This document shows positions 34,276-46,478 of a stretch of DNA of 64,000 nt, piece after piece (positions within the stretch are counted from its first letter, which is position 1; every line of letters begins with the position of its first letter). The notes below the pieces were generated by a model. That model saw only the letters and a program-made list of their open reading frames with translations, was not told the origin of the DNA and did not search any database. Source of the stretch: Cordia subcordata (lineage: Eukaryota > Streptophyta > Magnoliopsida > Boraginales > Cordiaceae). A program made the translations under genes and the position numbers. The stretch covers positions 12,250,001 through 12,314,000 of the forward strand of contig JAPTOF010000003.1 in the NCBI GenBank assembly GCA_028554755.1, written 5' to 3'.

Positions 34276-36170
34276 TGATGTCGTGTTACGAGAGCAAGCT
34301 CTAAAAGACCCGCAAGCGTACGGATCGTGCAATATAGTGTGTACGAGTGCAGGTGTCGAACCACAGGGAGGCGTGAATAATGTGAATGAATCCTATGCTT
34401 GATGTTTTAAAAGGAGCTAAAAAGACAGATCTAACTAGGTGAATTTCTTCTTGTGAGATTTTGGATTATTGGGAGCTCTATGTAAACGAAATAAAACTAA
34501 ACTATGAATAAAAACAAATGGAAACGCAAGTTGATTAAGAGGAAACTAACAATTGAAAAGGGATAGGGTGACTTCGACTTATGAATGGGTAATTCTATAC
34601 TCAAATGCTATGGGATTAAGGGATGATGGCTAACTATCATAAGTGCTCTTAACTAGGTTGCTAGTTAATGTCCTGATTTCCCCCTAGGACTCGGTGCGGG
34701 TCCGTCCTTAGGCGGCACCTGCTAGAGCTATGGCATGGTCCTTATGACCTAGGGCCTCAAGATTGACTAACTAACTTCCTAGGTGGCTTAGAATGAACCT
34801 ACCTTAGTACCTAAACCATTGGATGGGTTTAAAGCCAAGACCTAGTGTTGCTAAGGTCGACTAAATCTATCCTGAAACCTATTGGCTGGATTTAAAGCCA
34901 AAGGAGACTCGATCTAGACTAGCCCTAAATTATGTTTCGTCATTCTAAAGTCACTACAGCAGGATTTCACTTGCTAGCGCGTGCATAAAATGCAATATTA
35001 AAGTTATGCTCGTTACTAGGCATGCAAATACGCATATAGACATGAATAAAAGCATTACCCACTTCATAGCATCCACATATAAACACATAGACATGAGTAT
35101 AACATGGATTAGATGTGTTTAGTAACAAACAAACTTCAATTTGTATACATGTTACTCATCTAGGCATTTTATCAAACACATAGACATGAATGAAAGAACA
35201 CCCAATTAAACAAGACAAATCAAAACATATATATATATATATATATTCAGCCATCATATCCCATATCATAAGAGTATAAAATCAGCCCATTACATAAGTT
35301 TAATCACCCTATACAAGCCTACTCAGACATAATGGAAAATAGAATGAAAGAGATATAACGAAACTCCCCTTTCATCCTAGCGAATTTAGATCACGGCTTG
35401 TGAACAATCTTGATTCCAAAGCGTTTGAATCCTCCCAACTAACCTTGGTTCTTGGTGAAAAGTGTGTGAAAAGGGTGTGGGAGGCGGCTAGAGATTAGGG
35501 TTAAGTGTGTGAGAGGTTAGGTGTGAAGTACGTGTTTTTTGCTCCTCTCCAAATTCTTCCGCATCGGGCTTTACTGGAGTACTCGACCGGCTTTCTAGTG
35601 GAGCTCTCTGGAGTGGCCGGTCGACCTAGCCGGTCGACCGGCTCTTGATCGGGGGGTCGTCCGGCTTTTCAATGAAGCTTTTTGGAGTGGCCGGTCGACC
35701 TAGTTGGTCGACCGGCCTCTGGAGTACTCGACCGGCTTTCTAGTGGAGCTCTCTAGAGTGGCCGGTCGACCTAGCCGGTCGACCGGCTCTTGAAGGGGGG
35801 GTCGTCCGGCTTTTCGATGAAGCTTTCTAGAGTGGCCGGTTGACCTAGTTGGTAGACCGGCTCTTCTTTCATGGTCGTCTAGCTGACTTCCTTCATCTTT
35901 TCGGCCTTCGGTCTTCTCTTTTCGACCCGTGCATGTCTCATCTTCATCACCTTTCATCATCCAATCTTGATCTTAACGCAAAGTCTGCCTAAATCATTGA
36001 AAACAAGCAATTAGTGTAGCAATTTATCTCTTAAACTCAATATGCACATTTGTTCACGCTTAAGCCTATTCCTATCAAAAGTACTACACTAATGCATCAT
36101 TATAAGCATTCAACACCTCTAAAATATAAGTAAATGGCAATGCAAACACACACCAAATCACAACTCATCA
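34276..36170 (-). repeat. 3' LTR of element B
   Basis: 1895 bp. It is nearly identical to the 5' LTR over most of its length but has a rearranged U3. The GGTCGACC module is duplicated (pairs at 35619/35632, 35693/35706 and 35764/35777), and about 50 bp containing the TATA box is missing near 35572. It carries the U5-end hairpin (34309-34353) and the paired 20-nt hairpins (34819-34838 and 34882-34901). Confidence 0.96.
35227..35246. repeat. (AT)10 microsatellite in the B 3' LTR
   Basis: The equivalent run in the 5' LTR (44512-44541) has 15 units, so the two have diverged since insertion. Confidence 0.95.
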
Positions 36171-36191
36171 ACACCCCCAAACCTTCTCCTT
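36171..36191 (-). other. Polypurine tract of element B
   Basis: On the complement, AAGGAGAAGGTTTGGGGGTG plus T abuts the 3' LTR. It is the same as in D. Confidence 0.8.
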
Positions 36192-37562
36192 GCTTGTCCT
36201 CAAGCAAGCCTAATCTTAAATTTTATCTCTAAAGCTGATACAATGGATTGCCTAAAGGATTGACTCGCTATCAGTATTAGTTTGAGATGCATGAAGGGGC
36301 ATTCCTATTGTGAAGAAATCCCTAAGCCTCTTTGGATCTTCCCTCTACTCATAAGGGATCTCGTTCCTCATGGGAATTTCCCTAGTAGCCAATCTACCAC
36401 AAGCCTAGGATTCTAACTCACGCACTCGGGATATTGATATTTCGTGCTCCCTCAACTGACATAGCCTCCCTAGCATACACCAAGCCTCAAAGATAAGAAG
36501 AGAGAGTATACAAACACAATGGCTTTTTATAAGCCTTATTCACATGTCTACAAAGATGATAACTTGTGCTAAGTTGACATTGTGTCACTTATGCACTTAT
36601 TCACTAACTTTTAGGTGCCTTTGGCTTTTTCTCTTTTTCACTTCATAGATTTTTGCACCTTTTTGCCCTTCTTTTTTTTTTTTTTCAATTTCAATTGCTT
36701 TGTATTGTGTTCTCAAAAAGGAAGAAAAAGAAAGGCTTAGGCATATCAACAAGAACCAATCAAAGAAGAGGCACTCACATCAATAACCCTTTTTCAACAC
36801 TCTTTCCTACCAAGCTATGGGGTGGCTACAAGGGTTATTCTTTTAAGGTTCTCACTCCCTACAACTTTTAAGGGCATCCCCTCCAAGACTTAGTTTTCAA
36901 ACCACTCTATTCATTCCCCCACAATGCCTCTCATCTTCATAAATCAATAGAGTCAATCACAAAAGCCAACACAATGATCAACAAAGAAATAAATGATTCT
37001 CTATGCATCAAAATTGAAAAATTTTCACCATTTTTATGCATGATGCAATCTACCCTAAGTAAGATATAACAAGAAAACCAAACTCTCGCACCCCCAAACC
37101 TAAACTTTGCTTGTCCTCAAGCAAAAAGAGCAAAGCACAACAAAAACAAGCAAGTCGTCATTACAAAACAAGTAAGGGTGGTGGGGATATGGTGCAAACA
37201 GGGGGAACAAGTGGAGAAAGGATAGATACAACCTTGTAGTTTCTTCAAAGCTTTCCATGCCAACTCCAAATCACCATACTATTAACCTGTGACTCACAAT
37301 TCATAAACACTCACAAAGAAAAACAAGATTAGTAGCATTGCTTATGCATACTTGCATTGGCATGTGTAATAATGAGCAGTGGTGTATCTTATGGGACAAA
37401 GGATTGGGATTCAACACTTTTGAGTTGGGTGCAAGAAAGATAAAAGAAAGAAAATATAAAGAAACGAAAGTAAGACAAATACAAAACTACAAAATTGAAC
37501 CTAGGTTGCCTCCTAGTAGCGCTAACTACCAAGCCGTCAGCCAGGCAAATACCAGCTCATCT
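36192..37562 (-). other. 3' noncoding region of element B
   Basis: No env-like or other gene. It contains a T-rich/A-rich block (about 36630-36730), a second polypurine-like sequence (complement of 37089-37113), and the post-pol hairpin motif (37505-37523), 40 nt after the pol stop. Confidence 0.8.
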
Positions 37563-38934
37563 TCAACTTCCATAGGCGGGATCCTGAAGCTTTAAAACCT
37601 CCACACGAGCTATGCTCAGATCATATGCGTGCTTCAGGCGTTGCCCATTCACCGTCAACTCTCGGCCATCCTTCAAGTCTTTAATCTTGACTGCTCCGGA
37701 AGGATAGGCAATCATCACCTCATATGGACCATCCCATCTCATCTTAAGCTTACCTGGAAAGAGTTTCAGTAGTGAGTTAAACAACCAAACTTTATCAAAA
37801 GGAGAGAATGATTTCTTAATAATGTGTTTATCATGGATTCTCTTCATCCTATCCTTATAAAGTTTAGCGTTCTCATGTGCCTCGAATCTAAGCTCTTCCA
37901 GTTCCGCTAGGTCTAGCCTCATTTTCTCACCTGCTCTTGCCAGGTCAAAATTTAGGGCTTTGATTGCCCAATACGCTCTATGCTCAAGTTCTACTGGCAA
38001 GTGACAAGCTTTACCGAAAACCAATCTATATGGAGACATACCAATAGGAGTCTTAAAGGTGATACGGTAGGCCCACAAAGCATCATTTAGCCTAATAGAC
38101 CAATCTTTTCTATCGGGCCTAACCGTTTTCTCTAAAATGTGTTTGATCTCTCTATTGGACACCTCAACTTGTCCACTAGTCTGTGGGTGATAAGGAGTGG
38201 CTACTTTATGGGTGACTGAATATTTTCTCAACAAGGCCTCTAAAGTCCTATGGCGAAAATGCAAGCCCCCATCACTAATTAAGACCCTAGGGACACCAAA
38301 TTTAGAGAAAATGTTCTCTTTAATAAACTTAACCACTACCCTATGGTCATTAGTGCGTGTAAGAATAGCCTCAACCCATTTGGACACATAATCAACGGCC
38401 ACTAAAATGTACTGACACCCAAAGGAAGGTGGAAATGGACCCATGAAGTCTATACCCCAAACATCGAACAACTCACAAGAAAGAATAGGGGATAAAGGCA
38501 TCATGTTTCTCCTAGAGATGGACCTGGATTGTTGACATCTAAAACACTTCTTGCAATATTCCTAGGCATCCCTAAAGAGAGTAGGCCAAAATAGTCCACT
38601 TTGCAAGACCTTCGTGGCAGTCTTCTTCCCACTAAAATGACCCCCACACCCCTCATCATGACACATGCTCAACACGCTCTCAAACTCCTCCTCAGGCACA
38701 CACCGGCGAATCATTTGATCCGCACACACTTTGAAAAGATAGGGGTCCTCCCAAAAGAAATGCCTAACTTGTGCTAGGAACCTATCTTTTTCTCTTTTCT
38801 CCCAATGGGAAGAAAAACGCCCTGTGGCAAGATAATTGACAATATGAGCGAACCAAGGTGTGTGATGGGAGATAGCAAATAATTGCTCATCGGGGAATGA
38901 ATCATGGAAAGGAGTTGGATCACTAGAAGACTCA
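37563..38934 (-). pseudogene. Integrase domain of element B pol
   Basis: HHCC zinc region (HDEGCGGHF and following Cys pair), then the DDE core: [10 protein letters not shown] (Asp), [10 protein letters not shown] (Asp) and [19 protein letters not shown] (Glu), all kept. A C-terminal domain with [20 protein letters not shown] follows, ending DPAYGS and TGA (37563-37565). The core and C-terminus are open for 313 codons (37563-38504). The only break is a stop near 38562, where Gln became TAG between the zinc region and the core. Integrase inserts the cDNA. It is the most intact enzyme domain in the window. Confidence 0.93.
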
Positions 38935-39329
38935 CAAACAAGACAGGAAAGATGATCCACCACTAAATTTTCTCTACCCTTCTTATCCCTAATTTCTATG
39001 TCAAACTCTTAAAGGAGGAGCAACCACCTAATCAAGCGGGGCTTAGATTCTTTCTTGGACAACAAATACTTCAAGGCCGCATGATCGGTGTAGACAATCA
39101 CTTTGGATCCCAGGATGTATGACCTAAACTTGTCAAGAGAGAAGACTATCGCTAGAAGCTCTTTTTCCGTAGTGGTATAATTATTTTGCGCTTCATCAAG
39201 AGTCTTGCTAGCATAGTATACAACATGGGGCAACTTATCCTTCCTTTGACCTAAAATAGCTCCTATTGCATAATCGGATGCATCACACATAACCTCAAAT
39301 GGGAGACTGTAGTTAGGTGGTTGGATAAT
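38935..39329 (-). pseudogene. RNase H domain of element B pol
   Basis: [36 protein letters not shown] and [18 protein letters not shown] are present in order with the acidic active-site residues. One stop (39009, TAA where Gln is expected, in [14 protein letters not shown]) follows the domain. Confidence 0.9.
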
Positions 39330-40574
39330 TGGGGATGTAGACAATAAGGATTTAAGCCTATTGAAAGCTCTAACACATTCATCATCAAAGTCGAAAGGGA
39401 CATCTTGTGCTAGAAGCCTAGACAAGGGGCGTGCAATGTGACTAAAATCCCTAATGAATCTACGGTAAAGTCTTGCATGTCCTAGAAAAGATCTAACATC
39501 CTTGACACACTTAGGGACAAGCAACTTTTCAATTAATTCAACCTTAGCTGGGTCGACTTGAATTCCATTAGATGATACAACATGACCCAACAATATCCCT
39601 TGTTGCACCATGAAGTGAGATTTCTCCCAACTTAACACTAGGTTCTTCTCCACACATCATTCTAAGACTAAGGAGAGATGACTCAAGCACTCATCAAAGC
39701 TATCTCCAAAGACTGAGAAATCATCCATGAAAATCTCTAAATGTCTCTCAATCATGTCACTAAAAATGGCCATCATACATCTCTGAAAAGTCATTGGGCA
39801 TTACAAAGACCGAAGGGCATTCTCCTATAAGCAAAAGTGCCATAGGGACAAGTAAAGGTGGTCTTTTCCTGGTCCTCGGGAAACACAGGGATCAGATTAT
39901 ATCCCGAATAGCCGTCTAGAAAACAATAGTAGCTATGCCCAGCTACTCTATCCAAGATCTGGTCTAGAAAAGGCAATAGGAAATGATCCTTCCTAGTTTT
40001 GGAGTTGAGCTTCCTATAGTCTATACAAACTCTCCATCCCGTGGGAGTACGTGTAGGGATAAGCTCTCCTCTCTCATTCTCCACAACTGTGATCCCGGAC
40101 TTCTTAGGGACTACTTGGACCGGGCTAACCCACTCACTGTCGGAGATTGGATAAATAATGCCTGCATCTAAAAGCTTAATGATCTCCTTCTTAACTACTT
40201 CGCTCATGTGTGGGTTTAACCTTCTCTGCATTTCCCTAGAAGGAATGGCTCCATCCTCAAGGTGAATACGATGCATACAAATAGAAGGGTCTATACCTCG
40301 CAAATCGTCAATTTTCCACCCTATAGCCTTCCTATGTTTCCTAAGGACCTCTAAGAGACGCTTCTCATTCTCACTAGAAAGATTGAAAGCTATGATGACC
40401 GGAAGGGTCTCACTAGAGCCTAGGAATGCATACTTCAAATGATCCGGAAGGGGTTTGAGCTCTAAACAAGGGCTAGGCTCAACCAAGGGGGGCTTATCCT
40501 CAGCATCATCAATGCGTACATCACTAGAACTGGGACTAGAAGGATTACTCTCAAGTGACTTATTAATCTAATAG
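39330..40574 (-). pseudogene. Reverse transcriptase domain of element B pol
   Basis: The N-terminal part is open (39791-40486), with SEWVSPVQVVPKKSGITVV, WRVCIDYRKLNSKTRKDHF and CFLDGYSGYN. One base is missing after MPFGLCNA (about 39795), shifting frame. The catalytic FMDDFSVFGD is intact (about 39715-39735). A TGA replaces a codon near 39657 before [17 protein letters not shown]. It is an Athila-type RT by its motif wording. Dead as read. Confidence 0.92.
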
Positions 40575-41629
40575 CTCTCAATCAAGGAAGTAGAAGCTAC
40601 ACATTTCTTCTCTACGGTCTCCAAATCAAAACTAGAAATCAATTCCTCAAATTTCCTCAAATCATCTCCATCAGTCATAGTCTTTTCTATAAAATCCTTA
40701 ATGCAAGAATCAATCACGTCCACTCTAAAGCACTCTTCTCCATCCTCCTCTCCTATACTCGCCCTATTTATCGCCTCTGCAACCTTTGAAGTGGATTTCA
40801 AATTCCCAAATTTCATCTCCAATACCCCCGACCTACAATGGATAATAGCATCTACGGTGGCAAGGAAGGGGCGACCTAGAAGAATGGGTGTAGAATGTCT
40901 AGAGTCGTGTCCCGAATCCATATCTAACACAATGAAGTCAACAGGGTACACAAACACACCAACCAGAACCAAAACGTCCACTATCACACCCATAGGTCTA
41001 CGCACAGACCAATCAGCTAGCTGAAGAGTAACATACGTGGGAGACAACTCACCTAGACCTAGCTGTTGATAGACAGAGTAGGGAATAAGATTCACACTAG
41101 ATCCTAAATCTAATAAGGCGTGATCAATTTGTGTCTCACGGATCCTACAAGGAATGGTGAAGGCTCCGGGGTCACTCATCTTGGGCGGAAGGCCCAAGGT
41201 ACAAATACTACTCACCTTCTCCGTAAGCCTCACCTTCTTAGGAATTTTCGATGACTTACGTTTCCTTGTACAAAGATCCTTAAAGAACTTAGAGTAAGAT
41301 GGGATGGAAGTGATCGCATCTATCAAAGGAAGATTGACCTTAAGATCTTTGAGATGCTCTAAAATCTTGAAGAACCTAGAATCCTCACTAGGTGTAGGTC
41401 TCTCTAAAGCGGATGGAAAAGGAACTCTAGGCTCTATATCTATAGATGCATGGGAGTCATCCATGGGCTCTTTTCCCTCCCTATGTGGTCGGGAAGTACT
41501 AATCTCTCCCTGATCTCTAATGGTCTCATTTCTCTCAACAGGACTCTGTCTAGAATTTCCCCCAACAAGATTACCATGTTGTGCTTTAGGCTCGGAAGGA
41601 CCACTAGGTGCAGGCACTGCAGAGTCAAC
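40575..41629 (-). pseudogene. Aspartic protease domain of element B
   Basis: Within the open frame 40568-41929. IDHALLDLGSSVNLIPYSVY (about 41080-41130) is the active site. Downstream are YPVDFIVLDMDSGHDSRHST and TPILLGRPFLATVDAI. A stop at 40568 ends the frame just before the RT linker. All protease motifs are kept. Confidence 0.88.
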
Positions 41630-43279
41630 TCCTACCCTATTATCCACTACCCGACCGCTTCTAAGAGTAGTGATGGCCTTATCTTGGGCCTGAGAGGGAT
41701 AAGTGGTATCGGTGGAGGAACAAGATTGGACTCTAGGGTTTACCTCCGGCTGGGAAGGCAATTTCCCGAGGTCTCTAGCACTCAATTGACTAGCAATTTG
41801 TCCTAATTGTGCCTCAAACCTCGCCATTTGCTGTCTATTTTCTGCTAACTCCTGTTGTTGGTTCAGAATGAACTGCATTATTTTCATCATATAGTTACTA
41901 GGATGTTGGCTACTAGAGGGAGTAGGCAAAGCCTGAGGTTGAGGAGCACTAGCAAGACGGGGTTGATTTAGATGATAGAAACCTGTGGGATATTGAGGAC
42001 GAGGTCGCTGCTGAGGTGGAACTTGAGGATGTGAACTAGACTAATGCTATCCTTGTCTCCAAGAAAATTTCGGGTTGTCCCTCCAACCCGGATTGTATGT
42101 GTTCGAGTATGGATTATACTCACGAGAATAACCTTGTGTGGCACATACTTGCTCTTTCATGAATTCAGGAAATTGGGATGCTAAAGGGCAAGCCATAGTC
42201 TCATGAGATGACTCGGAGCACAATGCACAAACTTCAACAACTAAAAGGGCAGAGGGAGGACCTAAAGAACTAGTCCTATGACCTTGGGATGAAATGGACA
42301 AAGAAATGAATTGATCTAGTTTATTTGTTAAAGCCTCGACCTTAGAGGGTAAGTCTGAAGAAATTCCAACCTCACTAACACTTCTCTTGTCACCCCCTCG
42401 ACTATACCTTTCCATTGCAAAATTTTGAAATGAATTCTCAGCCATCATTTCTATTTTCTCCCATGCCTCAGTCGGTCTTAAAAGATAGAAACCACCACCG
42501 GAGGCGGCATTGACCATCATCCTATTTTGTTCATTTAGGCCTCGAAAGAAGTATTGCATTAGGTCATGATTGCCGTATCCATGGTGTGGACATTGTCTAA
42601 GAAGATCTTTGAACCTCTCCCAAGCTTCATGAAAAGATTCTAGGTCATGTTGGGAGAAAGTCATAATGGCAGTCCTAAGATCGGCTGTCTTGGCCATGGG
42701 ATAAAATTTCTGGAAGAACTTAGATTGAAGCTCAGCCCATGTAGTAATGCACTCATTAGGTAAGGAGTGCAACCAAGTCCTAGCCTTATCCTTAAGAGAG
42801 AAAGGAAACAATCTTAGACGTATGACCTCTTGGGAGACATTGGGGACATGTAGAGTGGAACTCATTTCAACAAAATCAGTAATATGATCAAGAGGACTCT
42901 CATTGCTTCTCCCGTAGAAGGAGGGAAGCATAGCCAACATATTAGGCTTAATCTTGAAGTTCGTCCCCCTCAAACCTGGAATTTGAATAGCCGAATTGGG
43001 CTAAAAGGTTTTGGGGAGAAAGAATTGCCTAAGAGTGGGTTCCTCATCTATAGGTGGATCCGGTCTACGGGGCTTTTGTCTAAAATGAGCTTGGGCTTGA
43101 TGCCCAATGTGCTCATGAGGTGGAATAGGATTCATTGGGTGATTGGGCGGATTATGAGGATGATTGGGATCGGTCATCTCCTCAAGAAGAGCTCCTAAAT
43201 TCCTGAAACGTCTAGTGATTCTTTCAGGTTCGGGATTAAGAAGAACTAAGGGATTCCTAAGGGATCTCTTACCACGCAT
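41630..43279 (-). pseudogene. Gag of element B
   Basis: Start ATG at 43279 (MRGKRSLRNP). A proline-rich N-terminus is followed by a TAG at about 43001 where Glu is expected. The capsid-like domain runs 42300-42973, with LRLFPFSLKDKARTWLHSLP and ESFHEAWERFKDLLRQCPHH. The CCHC knuckle CALCSESSHETMAC lies at about 42190-42236. Two stops near 42047 interrupt before the Q-rich part QQQELAENRQQMARFEAQLG. Gag and Pol share one frame, as in Athila elements. Confidence 0.9.
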
Positions 43280-43536
43280 GCACAAACTATCCTAACTCCG
43301 GCCACTTCGACCCCCGAAAACTTCAATATTCCTACACTACAGCAAATAATCCACAATCCTAAAAAGTCTACTAAAAAAAATTAAAGTCAAAAGCTGAAAT
43401 AAACCAACAAAAAAAAAAACTAAAACAAGATAATGTGAGCAGTAAACAAAATAAGTAAAAACTAAACAAACTATAAAGAAAAAGCAAGAAAAGCAACTAT
43501 CAAAACACACAAGCACAGAATGCAAATCACCGTGCT

Positions 43537-43554
43537 TCCCCGGCAACGGCGCCA
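43537..43554 (-). other. Primer binding site of element B (tRNA-Asp)
   Basis: The plus strand reads TCCCCGGCAACGGCGCCA, the 3' end of plant tRNA-Asp(GTC), without mismatch to the sequence I know. It lies six bases from the 5' LTR. Confidence 0.93.
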
Positions 43555-44508
43555 AAAACTTGATGTCGTGTTACGAGAGCAAGTTCTAAAAGACCCGCAA
43601 GCGTGCGGATCGTGCAATATAGTGTGTACGAGTGCAGGTGTCGAACCACAGGGAGGCGTGAATAATGTGAATGAATCCTATGCTTGATGTTCTAAAAGGA
43701 GCTAAAAAGACAGATCTAACTAGGTGAATTTCTTCTTGTGAGATTTTGGATTATTGGGAGCTCTATGTAAATGAAATAAAACTAAACTATGAATAAAAAC
43801 AAATGGAAATGCAAGTTGATTAAGAGGAAACTAACAATTGAAAAGGGATAGGGTGACTTCGACTTATGAATGGGTAATTCTATACTCAAATGCTATGGGA
43901 TTAAGGGATGATGGCTAACTATCATAAGTGCTCTTAACTAGGTTGCTAGTAAATGTCCTGATTTCCCCCTAGGACTCGGTGCGGGTCCGTCCCTAGGGGG
44001 TGCCTCCTAGAGCTACGGCGTGGTCCTTATGACCTAGGGCCTCAAGATTGACTAACTAACTTCCTAGGTGGCTTAGAATGAACCTACCTTAGTACCTAAA
44101 CCATTGGCTGGGTTTAAAGCCAAGACCTAGTGTTGCTAAGGTCAACTAAATCTATCCTGAAACCTATTGGCTGGATTTAAAGCCAAAGGAGACTCGATCT
44201 AGACTAGCCCTAAATTATGCTTCGTCATTCTAAAGTCACTACAGCAGGATTTCACTTGCTAGCGTGTGCATAAAATGCAATATTAAAGTTATGCTCGTTA
44301 CTAGGCATGCAAATACACATATAGACATGAATAAAAGCATTACCCACTTCATAGCATCCACATATAAACACATAGACATGAGTATAACATGGATTAGATG
44401 TGTTTAGTAACAAACAAACTTCAATTTGTACACATGTTACTCATCTAGGCATTTTATCAAACACATAGACATGAATGAAAGAACACCCAATTAAACAAGA
44501 CAAATCAA

Positions 44509-44511
<3 letters not shown>

Positions 44512-44541
<30 letters not shown>
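44512..44541. repeat. (AT)15 microsatellite in the B 5' LTR
   Basis: Uninterrupted AT run, five units longer than in the 3' LTR. Confidence 0.95.
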
Positions 44542-44544
<3 letters not shown>

Positions 44545-44865
44545 GCCATCATATCCCATATCATAAGAGTATAAAATCAACCCATTACATAAGTTTAATC
44601 ACCCTGTACAAGCCTACTCAGACATAATGGAAAATAGAATGAAAGAGATATAATGAAACTCCCCTTTCATCCTAACGAATTTAGATCACGGCTTGTGAAC
44701 AATCTTGATTCCAAAGTGTTTGAATCCTCCCAACTAACCTTGGTTCTTGGTGAAAAGTGTGTGAAAAGGGTGTAGGAGGCGGTTAGAGATTAGGGTTAAG
44801 TGTGTGAGAGGTTGGGTGTGAAGTACGTGTTTTTTGCTCCTCTCCAAATTCTTCCGCATCGGGCT

Positions 44866-45055
44866 TTATTTATAAGTTCGCGCATAGCCGGTCGATCGGC
44901 TAGGTCGACCGGCCTCTGGAGTACTCGACCGGCTTTCTAGTGGAGCTCTCTGGAGTGGCCGGTCGACCTAGCTGGTCGACCGGCTCTTGAAGGGGGGGTC
45001 GTCCGGCTTTTTGATGAAGCTTTCTGGAGTGGCTGGTCGACCTAGTCGATCGACC
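44866..45055 (-). promoter_or_regulatory. Putative promoter of element B (GGTCGACC pairs plus TATA)
   Basis: On the minus strand TATAAATAA (44866-44874) is preceded by three pairs of GGTCGACC or one-base variants: 44890/44903, 44961/44974 and 45035/45048. Start-to-start spacing is 13 bp in every pair. This is U3 of the 5' LTR, where the promoter of an LTR element is expected. Confidence 0.6.
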
Positions 45056-45372
45056 GGCTCTTCTTTCATGGTCGTCCGACTGACTTCCTTCATCTTTTCG
45101 ACCTTCGGTCTTCTCTTTTCGACCCGTGCATGTCTCATCTTCATCACCTTTCATCATCCAATCTTGATCTTAACCCAAAGTCCGCCTAAATCATTGAAAA
45201 CAAGCAATTAGTGTAGCAATTTATCTCTTAAACTCAATATGCACATTTGTTCACGCTTAAGACTATTCCTATCAAAAGTACTACACTAATGCATCATTAT
45301 AAGCATTCAACACCTCTAAAATATAAGTAAATGGCAATGCAAACACACACCAAATCACAACTCATCAATTAC

Positions 45373-46454
45373 CATTGGCATTTGTGAACTACATGGAAAC
45401 AACTTGTATATATCCATCTTTTACTTGTCTCTATCTATCCCTCTCAATATTCCCTATACGTGTTATTGCTTGTCGTGTGGTTTTGTGCTATTTGTTTGAG
45501 GACAAGTAAAGTTTAGGTTTAGTGGTATGGTCGTTCCTTTATTGTTTGTATCATTTGTGGGGTAGATTTGCTTGCCATATCTTGTTTTTGCTCAAAATGT
45601 GTTCAATTTTTTTTGATTTTGTTTTTGTGCATTTTGAGTTGTTTATCTCCATGTTGGTTGGAGAGTTGGCCTTTGATTGGAGAAGATGAGGATGCGTTGT
45701 AGGGATTGAATAGAATGTGAGGTATGACCTAGACTTTGAAGAGAATCTTTTTGAAAACTATGGGGAGTGAGCACTTTTAAGAATGCGCCTTGTAATTTCC
45801 CCACAACTTGGTTGGGAAAAGTGTTTTTCTAAGGGTTGTTGATATGAGTGCCCCTTTCTTGATTGGTTCTTTTTCTATGCCTTAACGTCTCCTTTTTCTT
45901 TTCTTTTTGTTTATGTTACGTATTGAGAAAAATGCAAAAAAGTGGAAAAGTGTAAAAATGAGAAAAAACTAAAAAGGAATAAAAAAAAGCCAAAAGACAA
46001 CCAAAAAGATGAAAAAGTGAAGTATTGTGTATAAGTGCCAAGTGACATAATGTCAATTTGACACAAGTGTTTTCTTTTGTCATTTCATTGTTTTGTGAAT
46101 AAGGCTTTTACGTCATTTATGAGCCATTGTGATTGTACCTTCTTTCTTCTTGTATCTTTGAGGCTATGTGCATGTTGGGAGACCATGTTAGTTGATACGA
46201 CATGATGTATCAACATCCCGAGATATATGAGTTGGAATCCTAAGTTTGTGGTGGTTCTAGTTATTTGGTAACTTCCCGTTAGATGCGAGACCCCTTGTTA
46301 TTGAGGAGAGGATCTGAAAAAGGCTAGGGAAGCCCTTACACAAAAGGGATGACCCCTTATACTCCCTTAGAGGAAAAAAAATTAGCAAGTCAATGCAACT
46401 GACAACTCTTTGAAAAACATGTGGATAGACTTGGTTTAGGCTTTCTTGGGGACA
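45373..46454 (+). other. Noncoding DNA of element G right of B
   Basis: No gene. It parallels the 3' noncoding region of the autonomous elements. A polypurine-like GAGGACAAGTAAAGTTTAGG lies at 45498-45517, and an A-rich block at about 45900-46020. Confidence 0.7.
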
Positions 46455-46478
46455 AACAAAAGGAAGGTTTGGGGTTGT
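46455..46478 (+). other. Polypurine tract of element G
   Basis: AAAAGGAAGGTTTGGGGTTG and two following bases abut TGATG of the 3' LTR. It matches the tracts of B and D. Confidence 0.75.

Larger units (their letters stand above)
34276..45367 (-). mobile_element. Full-length Athila-like element B, nested in G
   Basis: 11,092 bp, TGATG...CATCA on both LTRs, with exact target duplication ATTAC (34271-34275 and 45368-45372). All parts are present: LTR, tRNA-Asp primer site, gag, protease, RT, RNase H, integrase, 1.4 kb noncoding DNA, polypurine tract, LTR. The ORFs stay in one frame from gag to mid-RT and in a second frame to the integrase end. They are broken by one frameshift and a handful of stops. 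This is the best preserved element of the window. It belongs to the same family as A and D. Confidence 0.97.
43561..45367 (-). repeat. 5' LTR of element B
   Basis: 1807 bp. U5-end hairpin 43594-43638; paired 20-nt hairpins 44104-44123 and 44167-44186; AT run 44512-44541; TATA 44866-44874; GGTCGACC pairs 44890-45055. It differs from the 3' LTR by scattered, mostly transition changes, the AT run and the U3 rearrangement. Confidence 0.96.

Noticed and set aside
35219..35250. Regularly spaced repeats suggesting a CRISPR-like array
   Set aside because: These are AT microsatellites and LTR repeats in a plant genome, with no unit-spacer structure.
35700..35960. ORF with repeated PVDRLGRPA-like peptides (also at 44900-45157, 53698-53964 and 62948-63193)
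   Set aside because: It is simply the reading of the palindromic GGTCGACC array in U3 of the LTRs. It falls in the promoter and is not kept in frame between copies, so I do not call a gene.
36192..37562. Possible env-like gene between pol and the 3' LTR of the Athila-like elements
   Set aside because: No open frame longer than about 80 codons, and no signal peptide or membrane pattern conserved among A, B and D.
43537..43554. tRNA-Asp sequence
   Set aside because: Only the 18 nt of the primer site match; there is no tRNA gene.
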